From: Planctomycetota bacterium
Lineage (GTDB): Bacteria > Planctomycetota > Phycisphaerae > UBA1845
DNA: 64,000 nt
NCBI GenBank assembly: GCA_030616775.1
Contig: JAUWWQ010000009.1
Coordinates: forward strand, 35,764-99,763
Reading direction: 5' to 3'
The number at the start of each line of letters is the position of its first letter. Position 1 is the first letter of the stretch. The notes beneath the pieces are model-generated. The model was not told the origin of the DNA. It worked only from the letters and a program-made list of their open reading frames with translations, and did no database searches. Of this stretch, positions 59,507 through 64,000 are shown in pieces. The translations under genes and the position numbers were made by a program.

Positions 59507-59548
59507 TGGTGAGTATACTAAGTGGATTGGTGAGTATACTAAGTGGAT
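59507..59548. repeat. 21-bp tandem duplication with -10-like hexamers upstream of infA
   Basis: Two exact copies of a 21-bp unit (59507-59527 and 59528-59548), each with GAGTATACTAAG, hence two TATACT hexamers 21 bp apart (59514-59519 and 59535-59540) close to the consensus TATAAT. TTGTGG at 59492-59497 lies 16 bp before the first, a fair -35 box. This may be the promoter region of infA, 125-160 bases upstream of its start. Confidence 0.5.
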
Positions 59549-59670
59549 TGTTGTCTGCTTCGGCGCAACCGGCCGGAGCGGGGAGACTCGAGGCGGAGGC
59601 TGTTTGGACTACCGCGCGAACGGTTGCAGCCTGAGAAGACCGCCAAATACGGTTGCGGTGTGACGAGCGT

Positions 59671-59895
59671 ATGGCGAAGGTCGATGCCATCGAGGCGGAA
59701 GGTGTGGTGACGGCGGCGCTGCCCAACGCGATGTTTCGCGTGGAGGTCGACGTCGGCGGCGAAAAACATCAGGTGCTGGCCACCATTTCCGGCAAGATGC
59801 GCAAGTACTATATCCGCATCCTCCCGGGCGACACCGTGCTTGTCGAGATTTCGCCTTACGACCTGACCCGGGGGCGCATAATCTACCGACGGTAG
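59671..59895 (+). CDS. infA: Translation initiation factor IF-1
   Basis: The 74-residue OB-fold protein reads [20 protein letters not shown], then [40 protein letters not shown] and [13 protein letters not shown], with all IF-1 hallmarks ([24 protein letters not shown] strand, [12 protein letters not shown]). It binds the A site of the 30S subunit during initiation. I start at ATG 59671; an in-frame upstream ATG at 59653 would add six residues not found in the family. In many bacteria infA lies in the ribosomal protein operon after secY/map/rpmJ; here it stands alone after an unusual duplicated promoter-like sequence, with folP following 68-95 bases later. Confidence 0.96.
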   Translation: MAKVDAIEAEGVVTAALPNAMFRVEVDVGGEKHQVLATISGKMRKYYIRILPGDTVLVEISPYDLTRGRIIYRR

Positions 59896-59963
59896 CGCAC
59901 CAGGGCCGCAATCTCCGGCGGCTACCTCCGCATCTGCTGCTCTAACTCCGCAAATCTTAAGCC

Positions 59964-60839
59964 GTGCAACGACAGCTTCAACATCGCTTGATGAGCTCGA
60001 GTACCACGCCCCTGGTGATGGGGGTCCTGAACGTAACCCCTGATTCGTTCAGTGACGGTGGTGAGTATCTCGCGACCGAACACGCCGTCACCCACGCGCT
60101 CGATATGATCGCTGAGGGGGCTGAGATCATCGATGTGGGTCCGGAGTCGACGCGGCCCGGCTCCCACCCGGTGCCTGCCGAGGAGCAGATCGCCCGGGCG
60201 GTTCCGGTCATCGAGGGTATCCGAGCAAGAAACAACGGTATCGCGATTTCAATTGACACCCGTCTGGCACTGGTGGCGAAGGCTGCGACCGAAGCAGGGG
60301 CGGATATCGTTAATGATGTTTCGGCGTTGCGGGACGATCCGGCCATGCTTGACTGTGTAGCAGCCGCAAGCGCCGGGGTCATTTTGATGCACATGTGGGG
60401 CAGGCCCGCAGATATGCAGGTCGGTGGCGGGCCGCACTACGATGACCTCCTTGGTGAGATTGCCTCCTTCCTCGAGGAACGGAAACGGTATGCCACTCAG
60501 GGGGGCGTCGAGCCTTCGCGCATTATTTTCGATCCCGGAATTGGCTTCGGCAAACGCGTAGAAGACAACCTCTTGATCTTGCGGGATCTCGACAAGTTGG
60601 CGGTTCTTGGACAGCCGTTGATGGTCGGCGCGTCGCGCAAGTCGTTTATCGGACGAGTTCTCAACATCGAAGATCCAAAACAGCGCACGGCTCCATCGCT
60701 AGCCTGCGCAGCCGTGGCGGTGATGGCCGGTGCCTCGATTGTTCGGACACACGAGGTGCGTGCAACGGTCGAGACAGTCCGCATCTGCACGGCCATAAGA
60801 CAGGCCAGAACGCACGTCCCCAATACTGTCAACGGTTAG
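59964..60839 (+). CDS. folP: Dihydropteroate synthase
   Basis: The 291-residue (or 282-residue) TIM-barrel enzyme carries the DHPS signatures: VMGVLNVTPDSFSDGGEYLA, EIIDVGPESTRPGSHPVPAE, SIDTRLALVAKAA (domain loop with Asp), DIVNDVSALRDDPAM, ILMHMWGRPADMQ, IIFDPGIGFGKRVEDN and MVGASRKSFIGRVL. It condenses para-aminobenzoate with dihydropterin pyrophosphate in the folate pathway and is the target of sulfonamides. The second DHPS signature usually begins G-x-E-S-T-R-P-G; here it is GPESTRPG, an ordinary variant. Either GTG 59964 or ATG 59991 could be the start; the GTG has no clear ribosome-binding site, and family homology starts only after residue 16. It follows infA on the same strand. Confidence 0.95.
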   Translation: MQRQLQHRLMSSSTTPLVMGVLNVTPDSFSDGGEYLATEHAVTHALDMIAEGAEIIDVGPESTRPGSHPVPAEEQIARAVPVIEGIRARNNGIAISIDTRLALVAKAATEAGADIVNDVSALRDDPAMLDCVAAASAGVILMHMWGRPADMQVGGGPHYDDLLGEIASFLEERKRYATQGGVEPSRIIFDPGIGFGKRVEDNLLILRDLDKLAVLGQPLMVGASRKSFIGRVLNIEDPKQRTAPSLACAAVAVMAGASIVRTHEVRATVETVRICTAIRQARTHVPNTVNG

Positions 60840-61021
60840 CAGTCCCAGGCGAAACAGCTAAACCTCAGGCTTGCACACTTCGATAGGTGAATCCAGGCAA
60901 GTTGCAGTCCAATCTGCGTTTTGACAAAGCATTGGGACAGCCAACGTACCCGTGTGCTTGTCCAGCCAGGTGACTGATACACGGTTCATAGTCTTAACTA
61001 ATCAACAAGGAGAGCCTAATC

Positions 61022-63883
61022 ATGTTAAAGACTCACTATCTGCGAGTTCGTCGAAGCCTTACCGGCGTCGTGTGGACAGTGCTGCTCTGTGCGGTACCTC
61101 TGCTGCTTGGTGGGTGTGGTGGAGGAATGACCGACGGGCTGGATGGCACCGACTCAGCGCCGGACTCCGGCTCGGATCAAGGCCCACAAACCGGGTCGAT
61201 CAACTACAAAGGGATCATCTCGGGCGTCGTAGCCGAGAGCCGCTCGACCAGGGAGTCGATCGACGCCGCGAATGGGGAGATCGCCGGGCAGGCCCTGCCC
61301 CCGGACATCGACCCGTCGGCCGCCAGCGTGATCTTTCAGGATCTGACCGGCGAGCGGCTCCTCGACCCCGATGGTGAGCCGTACCCCCCCAACCTGGTCG
61401 ACCAGACCGGTGCCTTCACCGTCGAGGACTTGCCCGTCGGGATCGATTTCGTCGTGGCTATCGATCTCGATGGGGACGACAACCCGGACATCCAACAGAT
61501 TGTGCAGATCCCCGCTGATGACACCGGCCAGGCCGGGCGCATCGACGATGTCGTGGTCGATCCGCTGAGCACACTCATAGTCGCGAAGCTCAAAGAGCTT
61601 CTTATCGAGCATGGGATCGACCCGGACGAATTGGACATATCGCCGACCGCAGTCGTCCACCGGGTTGTCGACGCGTTCATCCACCTGTTTGAGGAGAGCG
61701 GTGTCGACCAGGATATAACCATCGAGGACATTGGCGCGCTCGCAGGGGACAACGTGATGGAACTCTTCGAGTTGCTCATTCCCACCGCCGCCAGGGCCGG
61801 CATCAACACCATCGAGGGGAATCTCGCATTGTCCAGGGCTTCTGAGCTGACGGAGATGCTGCGCGCTGCCGCCGAGGTCTTCCTCCGGGCCGGGTTCCCC
61901 ATCGCTGACGATCCGGGCGGGGTCGATTTGAGCTTCCTCGGCGACCTGCCCGACGTGGAGACCGAGTCGATTGATTTTATGATGCCGCCGGATGACCTGG
62001 TCATTCAGGTCGCCCAATTCGAGAATATTGGCCTTGACTCCGACGAATTCGACGAACTGCTCGGCGATGGCACGATCGACGATCTTCTCGGCGACGGCAC
62101 CTTCGAGGACTTGCTCAATGACGGAACCCTCGACGAGTACCTGGATGATGGGGAGTTCGACGGTACCTTTCCTGAGACCATCTTCCCGTACGGCCCCGAC
62201 TTTCCCGTGGAGCGACCGGTGGTCTACGTGAGTACGGTCACCGAGCCCGACCGCAACTTCATCGTCAATGACGAACTTGACCCCGAAGCCGGTCGCCATC
62301 CGCTTCCGGTCATCAATGAGCGACTCATCGAGCGTGTCGCCAGGCTGCATCTCGAGGGTCGGTTTATCACACTTCGAAACCTCTACCGCATTCTGACCGA
62401 CGAGGAAGTCGGATTGGGGGCCAGAGTGACCTATGTGGTGCCCACGCCCGGTCACTATGGCCCGCCGCCGATGATGTTCGAGTCGGCCGACGGACAAGGC
62501 GTTGCTCGCAACATCGAGACGATAATGTTTGACTTGCTGGATGCGGGATTTGCCGATCCCGGCGCGGATTTCGACGACCTCCACGCGCGCCAGGAACTCA
62601 TCCGCGAGACCTTACGCGAGTTTCTGGCGGGCACGGTGCCGCCGTCGATCGGGCGTCTTTTTGGCGCGATTCTGAGCGAACGCATTGAGAGCGTCGACCA
62701 ACTGATCAGCTTTGTTCGCAGCGCCCGGGCTCACCTGCCCTTCAACCGCTCGGGTCCGTCCACGTTCTTCGTCATAGCCGACGGTGACCCGTGGCGCCCC
62801 GACGCCGGGGAAGTCCATCCGGTCTCCGTGGATGTGGAATTCGACCCGGACGGGTTTCCAACTCGTGTCGTCTACAACTCCGCGCATACCGGTTGCTACT
62901 ATCTTTGTTTTACGCATGAGACCGAGATGCATTACCGGGTCGAGCTTCTGGTTCGCGAAACGGGGCGCTGGCTGCACGGCCCACATGGTGAGCCGGTCTT
63001 TTTGAGTATGGCGGATGAAGGTCTATTTGAGCCCGTCGACGGAATGACCTTCGTCGAGTTCGTTTCTGAAGCGGGTACGTTCTGGCCTGGTGTCCCGATA
63101 GCTGTATCCAATCCTGAACACCGCCTCGACGAGGGAGGTGATGATCCGATGGGTGGCCCGACCATGCAATTGTTCGTGCTAGCCACCCACCCAGGACCCG
63201 ACGGCGAGCCGGTCCGCGTCGACTATGACATCAGCACCGGAACGTTTTCCTACAATCCTAACGGCCGGTACTACATGATGTTCCTCCCGGAGTCGCACGA
63301 ACAGGGCGTGTTCGGGCTCTACGACGTTGAACTGAACTTCATGGCGAGTGTCAATGACCTGACAGGAGAATTCTTTGTCGAAGGCCCACCCCCGCCACCG
63401 GAGGAGCCGTTCCAACCGCCACCCGATGAGCCTTTCCCGCCGCCCCCCGACGGCGAGTTCCCGCCACCGCCAGATGATCAGCTACCACCTCCCGGCGAGG
63501 AACCACCACCTCCCGATGAAGAGCCTCCGCCAGACGGCGGCGACGAGCCGCCCGGTGATATCGAACCGGCTGAGACTGGTGACGAGCCTCCGGCAGATGA
63601 ACCTCCACCACCGGCTGATGAGCCACCGCCGCCTGCAGACGAACCTCCACCACCGACTGATGAGCCACCGCCACCTGAGGACGTGCCGCCCCCGCCCGAG
63701 GGAGAGTCTCCGCCTCCACCGGATGAGGGTTTCCCTCCGCCGCCCGAGCCCGGACCCATGCCTATCTTCGAACCTGCCTTTGTGGCCCCTGAGGAAGTCG
63801 TCGGGCTCGACATTCAGGCGGAGTTCTTTACCTTCGTGTACGGAACCGAGGTCCCCAATGAGAACTACGATCCTAGTCAGTAG
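61022..63883 (+). CDS. Large lipoprotein with proline-rich C-terminal region
   Basis: The 953-residue protein has a lipoprotein signal peptide (WTVLLCAVPLLLGGC, lipobox with Cys32), and AAGGAGA upstream fixes the ATG at 61022. Residues 60-250 contain an acidic domain of the type VDPLSTLIVAKLKELL that I cannot place with certainty. Short acidic repeats follow (DELLGDGTIDDLLGDGTFED). A large middle domain contains VPTPGHYGPPPMMFESADGQ and GTFSYNPNGRYYMMFLPESH. From about residue 790 the chain is Pro/Asp/Glu-rich, with PPPPDEPPPPADEPPPP-like repeats to residue 915, then a short end. It is probably outer-membrane-anchored, with a stiff polyproline stalk. The function is unknown. GC-rich polyproline codons dominate 63388-63750. 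Confidence 0.8.
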   Translation: MLKTHYLRVRRSLTGVVWTVLLCAVPLLLGGCGGGMTDGLDGTDSAPDSGSDQGPQTGSINYKGIISGVVAESRSTRESIDAANGEIAGQALPPDIDPSAASVIFQDLTGERLLDPDGEPYPPNLVDQTGAFTVEDLPVGIDFVVAIDLDGDDNPDIQQIVQIPADDTGQAGRIDDVVVDPLSTLIVAKLKELLIEHGIDPDELDISPTAVVHRVVDAFIHLFEESGVDQDITIEDIGALAGDNVMELFELLIPTAARAGINTIEGNLALSRASELTEMLRAAAEVFLRAGFPIADDPGGVDLSFLGDLPDVETESIDFMMPPDDLVIQVAQFENIGLDSDEFDELLGDGTIDDLLGDGTFEDLLNDGTLDEYLDDGEFDGTFPETIFPYGPDFPVERPVVYVSTVTEPDRNFIVNDELDPEAGRHPLPVINERLIERVARLHLEGRFITLRNLYRILTDEEVGLGARVTYVVPTPGHYGPPPMMFESADGQGVARNIETIMFDLLDAGFADPGADFDDLHARQELIRETLREFLAGTVPPSIGRLFGAILSERIESVDQLISFVRSARAHLPFNRSGPSTFFVIADGDPWRPDAGEVHPVSVDVEFDPDGFPTRVVYNSAHTGCYYLCFTHETEMHYRVELLVRETGRWLHGPHGEPVFLSMADEGLFEPVDGMTFVEFVSEAGTFWPGVPIAVSNPEHRLDEGGDDPMGGPTMQLFVLATHPGPDGEPVRVDYDISTGTFSYNPNGRYYMMFLPESHEQGVFGLYDVELNFMASVNDLTGEFFVEGPPPPPEEPFQPPPDEPFPPPPDGEFPPPPDDQLPPPGEEPPPPDEEPPPDGGDEPPGDIEPAETGDEPPADEPPPPADEPPPPADEPPPPTDEPPPPEDVPPPPEGESPPPPDEGFPPPPEPGPMPIFEPAFVAPEEVVGLDIQAEFFTFVYGTEVPNENYDPSQ

Positions 63884-63894
63884 TTTCTAAGATT

Positions 63895-64000
63895 TCAGGC
63901 AGCGAGATCGGCCCGTTGGAAGGCGTGGATCGTTACCTGAGGGACTTTTTCAATCTCTTCCAATCGCAGCAAGAGTTTCGAAAACCTCGCGCGGTGGCGC
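63895..64000 (-). CDS. C-terminal end of an unidentified minus-strand protein (partial)
   Basis: A minus-strand frame enters from the right edge, is open for 34 codons and ends at TGA 63895-63897, giving RFSKLLLRLEEIEKVPQVTI followed by HAFQRADLAA. The composition (hydrophobic/charged alternation, no Arg/Ser/Pro bias) looks like coding sequence and it would converge with the lipoprotein gene at a gap of 11 bases. The opposite strand is also open (63916-64000), so the call is tentative, and the family is not recognised. Confidence 0.3.
   Translation of the reverse strand, partial: RHRARFSKLLLRLEEIEKVPQVTIHAFQRADLAA

Noticed and set aside
61154..62584. 476-codon open frame on the minus strand
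   Set aside because: Antisense to the lipoprotein gene, whose signal peptide, ribosome binding site and codon pattern are convincing.
63478..63813. Gly-rich open frame on the minus strand
   Set aside because: Mirror image of the proline-rich repeats; the polyproline frame belongs to the lipoprotein, which has a start, lipobox and ribosome binding site.
63916..64000. Plus-strand open frame at the right edge (YLRDFFNLFQSQQEF)
   Set aside because: Overlaps the minus-strand frame ending at 63895, which fits the convergent gene arrangement better; neither can be decided without the next bases.

Overview
The window looks like part of the chromosome of a planctomycete-type bacterium, most likely from the Phycisphaerae or a close relative. 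This is an inference from family content. The evidence is GC-rich DNA, very large secreted proteins with C-terminal sorting tails (one IPTL-CTERM, three with a Cys-Gly tail), dockerin-like and thrombospondin-type calcium-binding repeats, a MopE-like metal-binding repeat protein, a TMTC-like membrane TPR protein and a PUFA-synthase-like polyketide synthase. Housekeeping genes (rpsA, a primary-type sigma factor, rnr, smpB, trmB, infA, folP, tRNA-Leu) sit between accessory blocks.

Layout. 1-1617: the end of an Ig-like secreted protein, tRNA-Leu(GAG) and a GNAT acetyltransferase. 1845-7560, minus strand: a secreted IPTL-CTERM protein with a translated REP-doublet inside its gene, then ribosomal protein S1, a sigma-70 factor that may start at ATC, and an all-alpha dUTPase-like enzyme. 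8491-9378: a lipid kinase ending at a perfect 23-bp inverted repeat. 9517-16134: two large secreted calcium/metal-binding proteins.

16234-37218, minus strand, is the centrepiece: a tightly packed seven-gene operon. Its first gene encodes a 2827-residue synthase, two tandem PfaD-like flavin enoyl-reductase/nitronate-monooxygenase domains followed by KS-AT-ACP-KR-DH. The second encodes a 1831-residue KS-AT-ACP-DH-phosphopantetheinyl transferase. They overlap by GTGA. Next come a free-standing acyl carrier protein, an alkaline-phosphatase-superfamily hydrolase, an alpha/beta hydrolase and two tandemly duplicated B12-binding radical SAM enzymes. All activities that classical pfa clusters spread over PfaA, C, D and E are here condensed into two polypeptides. 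The likely product is a reduced, possibly polyunsaturated or C-methylated, specialised lipid. Its structure cannot be read from sequence.

37423-41976 holds three secreted proteins, two of them paralogous concanavalin-like proteins. 41977-43159 is decayed DNA with an IS4-type transposase remnant. 43160-47205: a UbiA prenyltransferase, a DUF362 protein, a B12-domain protein whose cobalamin-ligand histidine is replaced by Glu, and a thioredoxin-fold pseudogene with three lesions. 47343-63883: RNase R, a TMTC-like TPR protein, SmpB, an ECF sigma/anti-sigma pair followed by a PDZ protein, TrmB, an M1-type peptidase, IF-1 behind a 21-bp tandem duplication, dihydropteroate synthase, and a proline-rich lipoprotein. 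The window ends inside an unidentified minus-strand reading frame.
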